DNA of 38,222 nucleotides from Amycolatopsis kentuckyensis (GTDB lineage Bacteria > Actinomycetota > Actinomycetes > Mycobacteriales > Pseudonocardiaceae): positions 1 through 38,222 of the forward strand of contig NZ_MUMI01000047.1 in assembly GCF_002155975.1 (NCBI RefSeq), in the 5' to 3' direction. Numbering within the stretch: position 1 is the first letter of the stretch; every line of letters begins with the position of its first letter. Made by a program: the position numbers and the translations under genes. Under the pieces are notes generated by a model. It searched no databases. It saw only the letters and a list, made by a program, of their open reading frames with translations, and was not told the origin of the DNA. Positions 13,993-24,209 of the stretch are shown here, one piece after another.

Positions 13993-15667
13993 CCGCGCTG
14001 ATGTCGTCCTGAAGCCGTTCCCGGACGTTCGAGCGGGCGTCCCGGGGCGCCGGCGCCGTCGCCTGGGACGGCTCGCCCGCCGGGCCCGGCACCGGGTACA
14101 CCTGGTGCTCGCCGGGCAGCGGGACACCGGGGCAGATGGTGGCCGCCGGCCGGGCGCCGCCGAGGTAGAAGCCGTTCACCAGATCGTCCACACAGGAATT
14201 CCCGCTGACCGCGTACTGGCCGTGGAACGGCGAATCCGCCACCGAGATCATCGGGATCCCGGCCGCCCGCGCTGCCGCCTCCGCCTGCTCGTAGCCGGTC
14301 TGCGGATCGAACTCGCCCTGGACGACGAGGATGTTCTTCGCGGCCCGCGCCGAGAGCTTCGGCAGCTCCTGCCGGGGCGGGTCGGACCAGAAGCCGCACG
14401 CCTCGCTCAGCCCGTACGCCCAGCCGAACAGCGGGTAGGCCGGCCCCTGCAGGTCGCTGAGCAGCTTGTACCAGCTCGCCGTCCGCGTCGGCTGGTCGCC
14501 GCACGCCACGGCCAGCCGCGTACCGGGGACATCGGCGTAGTCGGGCTCCGGCGGGTCCGCCGCCACGTCGGCAGCGGTCAGCCGGTCCGCCGGGAGGCCG
14601 AACACCGCCCGTGACGCCCGGTCGAGGTCGCCGCGCAGCGCGGCGGGCGGCGGGGTGGCCTTGCCGTCGAGCGCCGCCGCGCCCTTGGTGAGGATCAGTG
14701 CCCCGGTCATCCACTGCCGGCTGCTGCCGTTGCCGACGAAGACCGAGTCGAAGACGTCGGGGGGCACGCCCTGGGCCTTGAAGTAGGCCCGCAGCTTCTC
14801 CCACTTCGCCCGGACCTCCCCGGCGGTCTTGCCGAGCTGCTCCGGGAACCGGCGGGCCAGCCACGGCGCGTAGACGCGGTCGAACTGGCGCTGGTCGATC
14901 TTCGGGAACGCCTCGAACGCGGCCTGGAGGCGGCCTTCGAAGTTGACGCTGGAGTCGAGGACCATCCTCCCGGCGCGGTCCGGGAACAGCGACGCGTACT
15001 TCGCGCCGAGCCAGGTGCCGTAGGAGAAGCCGAGGTAGTTCAGCTTCTCGTCGCCCAGCAGGGTGCGGATCAGGTCCATGTCGTGCGCGGTCTGCCAGGT
15101 GGTGACGAACGGCGCGAGCGCGTCGCTCTGGCACGCCTCGGCCAGCACGCGCGGCGTCCGCTGGTGCAGCGCGATGCTGGCCGCCGAGCGGTCGCGGGCG
15201 TCGAGGCCGTCGTCCTGCGGCAGCCGCCCCAGCGGCACCCGGCACACGTATCCGGCGTCGGTGCCGCCTTCCTGGCCGGTGCCGCGGGGGTCCATCCCGA
15301 CGATGTCGTAGTGCTCGTTCAGCGACGGTTCCAACCCCGCCAGCGCACCCGCGAGCGCCGTGCCCCGGCCGCCGGGGCCGCCCGGGTTCACCAGGATCGC
15401 GCCCTGCCGGCCGCCGGCCGCCGGCACCCGGCTGATCGCCACCTGCAGGTCGACACCGGCCGCCGGGGCCGCCCAGTCGCGCGGGACGGTGATCCGCGCG
15501 CACTGCGCCGGCCGCGGCTGGCTCCGCTGCTTGAACGGGCAGGTGCCCCAGGAGACCTCCTGTCCCCGGTACGGCGCGAGCGGGTCGGGCGTGGTCGCGG
15601 CGGCGGGCGCCGTGGCCGCCACCAAGACCGAAACAGCCACCACCAGTCCTGCCCGGGACGTTCGCAC
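13976..15667 (-). CDS. Secreted tripeptidyl aminopeptidase-like hydrolase (S33)
   Basis: This 563-aa protein resembles the Tap/SlpD group of secreted actinobacterial proline- or tripeptidyl-aminopeptidases. A signal peptide covers about 1-25, followed by the oxyanion-region motif NPGGPGG (94-100). The nucleophile elbow is GFSYG (S215), and Asp in GEFDPQTGYE (D454) and His in DSPFHGQY (H482) complete the triad. The C-terminal TAP-like extension has Cys pairs typical of exported members. The GTG start at 15667 follows AAGGA. It should trim peptides outside the cell. Its 3' end overlaps the convergent unknown gene by 17 bp, leaving no room for a conventional terminator. It could equally be described as a general alpha/beta hydrolase; substrate preference is not readable. 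Confidence 0.9.
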   Translation of the reverse strand: MRTSRAGLVVAVSVLVAATAPAAATTPDPLAPYRGQEVSWGTCPFKQRSQPRPAQCARITVPRDWAAPAAGVDLQVAISRVPAAGGRQGAILVNPGGPGGRGTALAGALAGLEPSLNEHYDIVGMDPRGTGQEGGTDAGYVCRVPLGRLPQDDGLDARDRSAASIALHQRTPRVLAEACQSDALAPFVTTWQTAHDMDLIRTLLGDEKLNYLGFSYGTWLGAKYASLFPDRAGRMVLDSSVNFEGRLQAAFEAFPKIDQRQFDRVYAPWLARRFPEQLGKTAGEVRAKWEKLRAYFKAQGVPPDVFDSVFVGNGSSRQWMTGALILTKGAAALDGKATPPPAALRGDLDRASRAVFGLPADRLTAADVAADPPEPDYADVPGTRLAVACGDQPTRTASWYKLLSDLQGPAYPLFGWAYGLSEACGFWSDPPRQELPKLSARAAKNILVVQGEFDPQTGYEQAEAAARAAGIPMISVADSPFHGQYAVSGNSCVDDLVNGFYLGGARPAATICPGVPLPGEHQVYPVPGPAGEPSQATAPAPRDARSNVRERLQDDISAVNRGR

Positions 15668-15788
15668 CGCAGTTTTCCTTCCTCACGCACCGACCGTGAA
15701 GATCCAATCACGGCCGGTGGGGGACAGGCAGCCCGAAGACCGCGGATCGGGCCCGGACCGCTCGATCCGGTGAACGTCGCGGGGCAGG

Positions 15789-16307
15789 TCAGGTGCGGTA
15801 CGGGCCGTGGTTGCCGAGATCGGGGCTCACCCGCGGGTGCGGGCCGTCCTGGCCGGGCACCGGGGTGACGGCGGGGCGCCACGCGGGATCCGCCGCCGCG
15901 GGCTCGACGACCACCTCGCCGGCCGGCCGGACGTAGGTCTCCGCGACGCGTGGCTCGCTGTCCCGCTCCTGGTAGTGCTCCTCGACGATCCGATCCTGGC
16001 GGCGGCGGGCGAGCACGGCCAGGGTGAGCACGTGGGCCACGGCCATCAGCAGCAGGAAGACGCCGAGCCGCCCGACCAGCGCGGCCGTCGAGCCCGACCA
16101 CTGCGGGCCGACCACCGAGAGCAGGGCGAGCACGCCGAACGACACGAGGTGGAAGACGGTCACCACCATCCACGCCAGCGAGCCGGACCCCTCCTCGCCG
16201 TCCGGCCCGCTGAGGTAGCGCCGGCCGCCGCGGTAGAGGACCTGGCCGTCGGCCAGCACGAAGACCAGGCCGATGATCAGGAACCCGGTGAGGTCGTTGT
16301 CGGGCAT
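15789..16307 (-). CDS. Small three-helix membrane protein
   Basis: This 172-aa protein has three clear hydrophobic segments: about 6-24 (LTGFLIIGLVFVLADGQVL), 44-67 (LAWMVVTVFHLVSFGVLALLSVVG) and 78-99 (VGRLGVFLLLMAVAHVLTLAVL). A charged C-terminal tail of about 70 residues follows, rich in Glu and Pro and probably cytoplasmic. The ATG at 16307 follows GAGGAGGAG, a strong RBS. It lies 121 bp upstream of the secreted peptidase gene on the same strand and is divergent from the luciferase-like gene. I do not recognise the family beyond a conserved actinobacterial membrane protein. No catalytic motif is visible. Confidence 0.8.
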   Translation of the reverse strand: MPDNDLTGFLIIGLVFVLADGQVLYRGGRRYLSGPDGEEGSGSLAWMVVTVFHLVSFGVLALLSVVGPQWSGSTAALVGRLGVFLLLMAVAHVLTLAVLARRRQDRIVEEHYQERDSEPRVAETYVRPAGEVVVEPAAADPAWRPAVTPVPGQDGPHPRVSPDLGNHGPYRT

Positions 16308-16433
16308 GCGTCTCCTCCTCGTTTCCGGCGGGGTACCCGCCCGGGCCCGGCGCGGGCGGCGAATCACCGGAACGAGCGAACGACGGCGGTCACACCGGGG
16401 AATCAATCCCGGCCGCCGGACGTCTGAGGGGGT

Positions 16434-17456
16434 GTGAAGAAGATTGGCTTCCTGTCGTTCGGCCACTGGTCGGACAGCGCGCACTCCGAGACCCGGTCGG
16501 CCGCCGACTTCCTGCACCAGTCGATCGACCTGGCGGTGGCCGCTGAGGAGCTCGGCGTGGACGGCGCCTACTTCCGCGTGCACCACTTCGCGCGGCAGGC
16601 GGCCAGCCCGTTCCCGCTGCTGTCGGCGATCGGCGCGCGGACGTCGAGGATCGAGATCGGCACCGGCGTGATCGACATGCGCTACGAGAACCCGCTGTAC
16701 ATGATCGAGGACGCGGGCGCCGCCGACCTCATCTCCGGCGGCCGGCTCCAGCTCGGCATCAGCCGGGGATCCCCCGAGCAGGTGATCGACGGCTGGCGGT
16801 ACTTCGGGTATGCGCCCGGCGAGGGCGAGACGGACGCCGACATGGCCCGGCAGCACACCGAGGTCTTCCTCAAGCTCCTGGAAGGCGACGGCTTCGCGCA
16901 GCCGAACCCGCGGCCGATGTTCGCCAACCCGCCGGGCCTGCTGCGGCTCGAGCCGCACTCCGCGGGCCTGCGCGACCGCATCTGGTGGGGCTCCGGTTCG
17001 AACGCGACGAGCATCTGGGCGGCCAAGCTGGGCATGAACCTGCAGAGCTCGACGCTCAAGGACGACGAAACGGGTGAGCCGCTGCACGTCCAGCAGCGCA
17101 AGCAGATCGAGGCCTACCGCGAGGCGTGGACCGAAGCCGGCCACGAGCGCGAGCCCCGGGTTTCGGTCAGCCGCAGCATCTTCGCGCTGACGAACGACCA
17201 GGACCGCGCCTACTTCGGCCGCGACCGCCACTCCCGCGACCAGGTCGGCATGATCGACGAGAACACCCGCGCGATCTTCGGCCGGTCCTACGCCGGCGAG
17301 CCCGACGAGCTCGTGCGGCAGCTCAAGGTGGACGAGGCCGTCCAGGCCGCGGACACCCTGCTGCTCACCATCCCGAACCAGCTCGGTGTCGACTACAACG
17401 CGCACGTCCTGGAGAACATCCTCAAGCACGTGGCCCCGGAGCTGGGCTGGCGCTGA
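16434..17456 (+). CDS. Luciferase-like (LLM) flavin-dependent oxidoreductase
   Basis: This 340-aa protein is a full-length member of the bacterial-luciferase-like TIM-barrel family. It has IGFLSFGHW at the start, GAYFRVHHFARQ, the hallmark RIEIGTGVIDMRYENPLYMIEDAGAADLISGGRLQLGISRGSPEQV (about 62-108), and a C-terminal NQLGVDYNAHVLENI. Such proteins use FMN or F420 with a reductase partner to oxidise or reduce small molecules. The GTG at 16434 is the best start by family length, but GAGGGG is almost adjacent to it, so the RBS spacing is poor and the start is odd. It stands alone between a divergent membrane protein and a convergent lyase, so context gives no substrate. Confidence 0.88.
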   Translation: MKKIGFLSFGHWSDSAHSETRSAADFLHQSIDLAVAAEELGVDGAYFRVHHFARQAASPFPLLSAIGARTSRIEIGTGVIDMRYENPLYMIEDAGAADLISGGRLQLGISRGSPEQVIDGWRYFGYAPGEGETDADMARQHTEVFLKLLEGDGFAQPNPRPMFANPPGLLRLEPHSAGLRDRIWWGSGSNATSIWAAKLGMNLQSSTLKDDETGEPLHVQQRKQIEAYREAWTEAGHEREPRVSVSRSIFALTNDQDRAYFGRDRHSRDQVGMIDENTRAIFGRSYAGEPDELVRQLKVDEAVQAADTLLLTIPNQLGVDYNAHVLENILKHVAPELGWR

Positions 17457-17462
17457 GGGACG

Positions 17463-17486
17463 GCGGCCCGGTGGCGGCCGGGCCGC
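17463..17486. terminator. Bidirectional hairpin between convergent genes
   Basis: GCGGCCCGG (17463-17471) pairs perfectly with CCGGGCCGC (17478-17486) over a 6-nt loop, followed by TCTT on the plus strand. It occupies the 36-bp gap between the oxidoreductase and the alginate lyase gene, so it can serve both strands. Confidence 0.75.
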
Positions 17487-17492
17487 TCTTCG

Positions 17493-18257
17493 TCAGCCGT
17501 GGGTGACCTTCAGGCCGTAGAACGCGACCCGGGCACCCTTCGTCGTGCTGTCCGAAGAGGACTGGTTGTACGAGCCCGCCTTGAAGTACTGCTTGTACGG
17601 CTTGAACGACGACGGGATGCCGTAGTGCGTCGTGCTGCCGTTGACCGTGAGGTCGATGGTGCTGCCGCCGGAGATGCCGATCGTGTAGGTCCACGTCTTG
17701 CCGAGCGCGACGTGCCCGACGGTGTGCGGCGTCTGCCCGCCGTCGGGGGAGTTCTCCGTGCCCAGCACGATGTCCCCGCTCGCCCGGTAGTACAGCTCCA
17801 GCAGCGGTTTCGTCGACGAGCCGCCGGTGCCGAGGTGCACCTGGCCGACGCACACGTTCGACGTCACCGAGACCACGCGCAGGGTCGCGCTCAGCTTGTG
17901 CGAGCCGCTCAGCGACCAGTTCGCGGCCGAACCGTCGCGGTTCATCTCGCGCAGCTCCGAGCGCGCGTAGTTCGAATTCGGCGTGGTGACGCCCTTCTCC
18001 GGTGCCCAGAAGGTCATCGCGCCGTCGCGGGTGTCGGTGTAGAAGTAGCTGTCCTGGAAGCCGTTCGGCCCCTGCAGCCGGGACGACGGGATGGTCGTCG
18101 GCTTGCCCGGTGCGCCGACCGGCTCCTGCAGCTGCCAGATCGAGAGGTCGAAGTTGCCGCCCGGGGCCACGGACGGATCCGCCGCCAGTGCGGGGGACGC
18201 GGTCGCCGCGGCCAGGGCCGGGACCGCCAGGAGGACGAGCAAGGCGCGCACACGCAT
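17493..18257 (-). CDS. Secreted alginate lyase, PL7 family
   Basis: This 254-aa protein has a signal peptide (about 1-26, ending ALAA) and a single PL7 jelly-roll domain. The three catalytic regions of PL7 are present: RSELRE (99-104), QVH (139-141) and YFKAGSYNQ (224-232), with the Arg, Gln, His and Tyr used in beta-elimination. It should cleave alginate, possibly polyguluronate (QIH/QVH variants differ in preference), outside the cell. The ATG at 18257 follows AAAGGA; an in-frame upstream ATG would add 12 residues before the signal peptide. A DasR/dre-like palindrome lies 23 bp upstream, suggesting control by a GntR/HutC-type regulator. No uptake or alginate-catabolic genes are nearby. Confidence 0.9.
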   Translation of the reverse strand: MRVRALLVLLAVPALAAATASPALAADPSVAPGGNFDLSIWQLQEPVGAPGKPTTIPSSRLQGPNGFQDSYFYTDTRDGAMTFWAPEKGVTTPNSNYARSELREMNRDGSAANWSLSGSHKLSATLRVVSVTSNVCVGQVHLGTGGSSTKPLLELYYRASGDIVLGTENSPDGGQTPHTVGHVALGKTWTYTIGISGGSTIDLTVNGSTTHYGIPSSFKPYKQYFKAGSYNQSSSDSTTKGARVAFYGLKVTHG

Positions 18258-18279
18258 CGTCGGGTGTCCTTTCGCGATA

Positions 18280-18295
18280 ACTGGTCTGGACAACC
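18280..18295. promoter_or_regulatory. DasR (dre)-like operator upstream of PL7 gene
   Basis: ACTGGTCTGGACAACC matches 13 of 16 positions of the dre element (ACTGGTCTAGACCACT) bound by the GlcNAc-sensing regulator DasR and related GntR/HutC proteins. It lies 23 bp upstream of the alginate lyase ATG, so binding would block transcription. No such regulator is in the window. Confidence 0.5.
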
Positions 18296-18356
18296 CGGCG
18301 GCGTGGAACTCACGGTAGGTCGGCGCTCACCCCTTGTCAAGATCGCCGGAAACGCG

Positions 18357-18389
18357 AATGGGCCCGGCCGAGGATCGGCCGGGCCCATT
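18357..18389 (-). terminator. katG terminator hairpin
   Basis: A perfect 14-bp stem (18357-18370 with 18376-18389) and a 5-nt loop lie 11 bp after the katG stop. Minus-strand transcription continues into CGCGTTT, so the T-tract is weak, but the stem is very stable. Confidence 0.8.
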
Positions 18390-18400
18390 GCGGTGGTGGA

Positions 18401-21123
<2,723 letters not shown>

Positions 21124-21131
21124 CGCCGTCG

Positions 21132-21160
21132 ACCCTAAGGCCTTTTCTGGAATGGGTCAA
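21132..21160 (-). promoter_or_regulatory. furA promoter and putative Fur operator
   Basis: On the minus strand, TTGACC (21160-21155) and TAGGGT (21137-21132) are spaced by 17 nt. The spacer contains CATTCCAGAAAAGG, an A/T-rich motif closely resembling the conserved sequence upstream of mycobacterial furA genes. The -10 is so close to the ATG that the transcript should begin at or just before it. FurA autorepression is inferred from that resemblance. Confidence 0.7.
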
Positions 21161-21192
21161 GTTAAGACCTCGTGCGTGTCGGCCATCCGGGG

Positions 21193-21222
21193 TTCACGCT
21201 GAGTCAGCGGCCCGGTTAGAGT
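21193..21222 (+). promoter_or_regulatory. thyA promoter, predicted leaderless
   Basis: TTCACG (21193-21198) and TAGAGT (21217-21222) are spaced by 18 nt. The -10 ends 7 bases before the thyA ATG and no Shine-Dalgarno sequence lies between, so transcription probably begins at the start codon. Confidence 0.5.
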
Positions 21223-21229
21223 CCCGGGC

Positions 21230-22027
21230 ATGCCGGACACGCAGTACGAAGACCTCCTCCGCCACGTTCTCGACACGGGTGCCCGCAAGGGCGACCGTAC
21301 CGGCACGGGCACGAGGTCGATCTTCGGGCACCAGCTGCGGTACCGCCTGTCCGAGGGTTTTCCCCTGATCACCACGAAGAAAGTCCACTTCCGGTCGATC
21401 GCCTACGAGCTGCTGTGGTTCCTGCGCGGCGACGCGAACGTCTCGTGGCTGCAGGAGCACGGCGTCACGATCTGGGACGAGTGGGCCGCCGACGACGGTG
21501 GCCTGGGCCCGGTCTACGGCGTCCAGTGGCGGTCGTGGCCGACCCCGGACGGCGGACACGTCGACCAGATCGCCGAGGTGCTGCGCACGCTGCGTGAGAA
21601 CCCGGACTCGCGGCGGATCATCGTGTCCGCGTGGAACGTCGCCGACATCCCGCGCATGGCGCTGCCGCCGTGCCACGCGTTCTTCCAGTTCCACGTCGCC
21701 GACGGGAAGCTGTCCTGCCAGCTGTACCAGCGCAGCGCGGACCTGTTCCTCGGCGTGCCGTTCAACATCGCCAGCTACGCGCTGCTGACGCACATGATCG
21801 CCGCGCAGGTCGGGCTCGGCGTCGGCGACTTCATCTGGACCGGCGGTGACTGCCACATCTACGACAACCACGTCGACCAGGTCCGCACGCAGCTCGCCCG
21901 CGACGCGCGGCCGTTCCCCACGCTGGGCCTGAAGCCGGCGGAGAGCCTGTTCGACTACACGTACGAGCACTTCTCGGTCGAGGGCTACCACCCGCACCCG
22001 GGCATCAAGGCGCCGGTGGCGGTGTGA
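21230..22027 (+). CDS. thyA: Thymidylate synthase
   Basis: This 265-aa enzyme methylates dUMP to dTMP with methylene-tetrahydrofolate. The canonical parts are present: GDRTGTGT with the phosphate-binding Arg (R23), the catalytic Cys in [10 protein letters not shown] (C148), [19 protein letters not shown] and the C-terminal [10 protein letters not shown], which closes the active site. Length equals the E. coli enzyme within one residue. Its stop overlaps the GTG of folA by 4 bp (GTGA), so the two are translated together, a logical pairing because ThyA makes the dihydrofolate that FolA recycles. It is divergent from furA. Confidence 0.98.
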   Translation: MPDTQYEDLLRHVLDTGARKGDRTGTGTRSIFGHQLRYRLSEGFPLITTKKVHFRSIAYELLWFLRGDANVSWLQEHGVTIWDEWAADDGGLGPVYGVQWRSWPTPDGGHVDQIAEVLRTLRENPDSRRIIVSAWNVADIPRMALPPCHAFFQFHVADGKLSCQLYQRSADLFLGVPFNIASYALLTHMIAAQVGLGVGDFIWTGGDCHIYDNHVDQVRTQLARDARPFPTLGLKPAESLFDYTYEHFSVEGYHPHPGIKAPVAV

Positions 22028-22482
22028 TCGGGCTGGTCTGGGCCCAGTCCGCGAACGGCGTCATCGGGCGCGACGGCGAGCTGCCGTGGCACCTGCCGGA
22101 GGACCTCAAACACTTTCGCACGGTGACCGCGGGGGCGGCGGTGCTGATGGGGCGCCGGACGTGGGAGTCGCTGCCGCCGCGGTTCCGGCCGCTGCCGGGG
22201 CGGCGGAACCTGGTGTTGTCGGCGACCCCGCAGGAGGGGGTCGAGACGTTCGCCGACCTGCCTTCGGCGCTCGCGGCGGTGGACGGCGACCTGTGGGTGA
22301 TCGGCGGCGCGGCGGTGTACCGGGCGGCGCTGCCGTTCGCGGACCGGATCGTGGTGACCGAAATCCGGGAGTCCTTCGAAGGGGACACCCGCGCGCCCGA
22401 GGTTGGGCGTCCGGCGGACTCCGTGGGGGAGTGGCTGGAGTCCTCGACCGGCCTGGGGTACCGCTTCCTGGCCTGGGGCTGA
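22024..22482 (+). CDS. folA: Dihydrofolate reductase
   Basis: This 152-aa enzyme reduces dihydrofolate to tetrahydrofolate with NADPH. It shows [30 protein letters not shown] with the catalytic Asp at position 27, then [17 protein letters not shown] and [24 protein letters not shown], all standard for the family. The start is a GTG overlapping the thyA stop (GTGA), so translation depends on ribosomes finishing thyA. Length is normal for actinobacterial enzymes. It is the target of trimethoprim-type inhibitors, and no resistance-like oddity is apparent. Confidence 0.97.
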   Translation: MIGLVWAQSANGVIGRDGELPWHLPEDLKHFRTVTAGAAVLMGRRTWESLPPRFRPLPGRRNLVLSATPQEGVETFADLPSALAAVDGDLWVIGGAAVYRAALPFADRIVVTEIRESFEGDTRAPEVGRPADSVGEWLESSTGLGYRFLAWG

Positions 22483-22495
22483 CGGCCCGGGCCGT
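22482..22495. terminator. Perfect GC palindrome after folA
   Basis: ACGGCCCGGGCCGT is a perfect 14-bp palindrome beginning at the last base of the folA stop. It has no loop or T-run, so a terminator role for thyA-folA is possible but weakly supported. Confidence 0.3.
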
Positions 22496-22556
22496 TGCGC
22501 TCTCCGGGGTCCGCGCTATACGGTTGGCTCGAACTAGAACACGTTACAGTTCTAGT
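22495..22556 (+). promoter_or_regulatory. Promoter with KstR-type operator
   Basis: TTGCGC (22495-22500) and TATACG (22517-22522), 16 nt apart, form a promoter. Just downstream, TAGAACACGTTACA (22535-22548) fits every fixed position of the KstR consensus TnnAACnnGTTnnA, known for the cholesterol-catabolism repressor of actinobacteria. A wider inverted repeat, ACTAGAA (22533-22539) and TTCTAGT (22550-22556), also surrounds the centre. Binding would block transcription of the GMC-ALDH operon. The regulator itself is not in the window. Confidence 0.7.
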
Positions 22557-22580
22557 GGCCGGTCGTAGCGAGGAGCGGAC

Positions 22581-24209
22581 ATGGCGAAAAGGGCGGCGCG
22601 CGGCGACGAGGCCGACTACGTCGTCGTCGGGTCGGGGAGCTCGGGCGCGGCGATCGCGGGACGGCTCGCCCAGTCCGGGGCCAGCGTGATCGTCCTGGAA
22701 GCCGGGAAGAGCGACGAGCAGCTGCTCGTCAAGAAACCCGGGCTCGTCGGGCCGATGCACGCGGTGCCGCAGCTCAAGAAGCCGCTCGACTGGGGCTTCT
22801 ACGGCGTCCCGCAGAAACACGTTCTCGATCGGCGGATGCCGGTGCCGCGCGGCCGGGTCGTCGGCGGCTCCAGCTCCATCAACGGCATGGTCTACGTCCG
22901 CGGCAACCGCGCCAACTTCGATTCCTGGGCCGCCGAGGGCAACGAAGGCTGGGACGCCGACAGCGTCAACGCCGCCTACAAGCGCATGGAGGACTTCGAA
23001 GACGGCGAGAACGCCTTCCGCGGCGCCGGCGGCCCGATCCGGGTCACCCGCGCGAAGAACCCCCAAGAAGGCTCGCTGCAGTTCGTCGACGCCACCGCCG
23101 ACGCCCTCGGCTGCAAGATCCTCGACGACTACAACGCCGAGTCCCAAGAGGGCGTCAGCCGGATGCAGCAGAACGCCGCCGACGGCCTGCGCTACAGCGC
23201 CTCGCGCGGCTACCTGCACCACCTCGCGCCGCCGACCCTGCAGCTGCAGGACCGGGTGCTGGCGAAGAAGGTGCTCGTCGAAAACGGCCGCGCCGTCGGC
23301 GTCGAGGTCCTCGACCGTGGCCGTCCGCGCACCATCCGCGCCGGCAAGGAGGTCATCCTCTCCGCCGGCGTGATCGGCTCCGCGCAGCTGCTCATGCTGT
23401 CCGGCATCGGCCACGCCGAGCACCTCAAGGAACTCGGCATCGACGTCGTCGCCGACCTGCCCGTCGGCGACAACATGCACGACCACATGTTCCACGCCCT
23501 GACGTTCCACGTGTCGACCAGCAAGAACAAGGGCACGGCACCGTACTTCGCCCGCGGCCTGGCCCGGGAGCTGCTGCGGCCCGGCACCACGTTCCTGGCG
23601 AACTCCGTGTTCGAGGCGGTCGCGTTCCTGCGGACCTCGCAGGCTGGCGCGATCCCGGACCTGCAGCTGCACCTCCTGCCGTGGGCGTACGTCTCGCCCA
23701 ACCAGGACGCGCCGATCCGGCACGACGTCGACAAGCGCCCCGCGCTCACCGTGCTGACCACGCTCATCTACCCGAAGAGCCGCGGCACGCTGCGGCTCGC
23801 CTCGGCCGATCCCGCCGCGGCGCCGCTCATCGACTTCCAGTACCTGTCCGACCCGGCCGACCTCGAACTGCTCGGCGAAGGCTCGGAGATGGTGCGCGAG
23901 ATCTTCGCGTCCAAGGCGTTCAAGGGCGCGGTCAAGGAAGAGATCCACCCGGGCAAGGACCTCAAGGGGCAAGCCCTGCGCGACGCGATCCTCAACCGCG
24001 CGACGTCGGTCTACCACGGCGTCGGCACCTGCCGGATGGGTGTCGACGAGCTCGCCGTCGTCGGCCCCGACCTGCGCGTGCGCGGCGTCGACGGCCTGCG
24101 GGTCTGCGACGCCTCGATCATGCCGTCGATCACCGGCGGCAACACCAACGCGCCCTGCATCATGATCGGGGAAATGGGCGCCCAGTTCGTCCTCGGGAGC
24201 CGGTCATGA
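22581..24209 (+). CDS. GMC-family FAD-dependent oxidoreductase
   Basis: This 542-aa protein has the FAD-binding motif VVVGSGSSGAAIAGRL followed by VIVLEAG (about 13-42), the GMC signature GRVVGGSSSINGMVYVRG (91-108), the second signature GVIGSAQLLMLSGIG, and the active-site pair His in YHGVGTC (H479) and Asn in GGNTNAP (N523). The 44-residue spacing of this pair equals that in choline oxidase. It should oxidise a primary alcohol to an aldehyde, passing electrons to oxygen or a carrier. The ATG at 22581 follows GAGGAG. Its stop overlaps the aldehyde dehydrogenase start (ATGA), so the pair probably turns an alcohol into an acid. The KstR-like operator suggests a steroid- or lipid-derived alcohol, but the substrate is unproven. 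Homologues are often annotated as choline dehydrogenases on weak grounds. Confidence 0.92.
   Translation: MAKRAARGDEADYVVVGSGSSGAAIAGRLAQSGASVIVLEAGKSDEQLLVKKPGLVGPMHAVPQLKKPLDWGFYGVPQKHVLDRRMPVPRGRVVGGSSSINGMVYVRGNRANFDSWAAEGNEGWDADSVNAAYKRMEDFEDGENAFRGAGGPIRVTRAKNPQEGSLQFVDATADALGCKILDDYNAESQEGVSRMQQNAADGLRYSASRGYLHHLAPPTLQLQDRVLAKKVLVENGRAVGVEVLDRGRPRTIRAGKEVILSAGVIGSAQLLMLSGIGHAEHLKELGIDVVADLPVGDNMHDHMFHALTFHVSTSKNKGTAPYFARGLARELLRPGTTFLANSVFEAVAFLRTSQAGAIPDLQLHLLPWAYVSPNQDAPIRHDVDKRPALTVLTTLIYPKSRGTLRLASADPAAAPLIDFQYLSDPADLELLGEGSEMVREIFASKAFKGAVKEEIHPGKDLKGQALRDAILNRATSVYHGVGTCRMGVDELAVVGPDLRVRGVDGLRVCDASIMPSITGGNTNAPCIMIGEMGAQFVLGSRS

Noticed and set aside
16330..16421. Inverted repeats (CCGGG/CCCGG and similar) in the gap before the luciferase-like gene
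   Set aside because: Short GC-only arms are expected by chance at this base composition and no -10 or -35 boxes accompany them.
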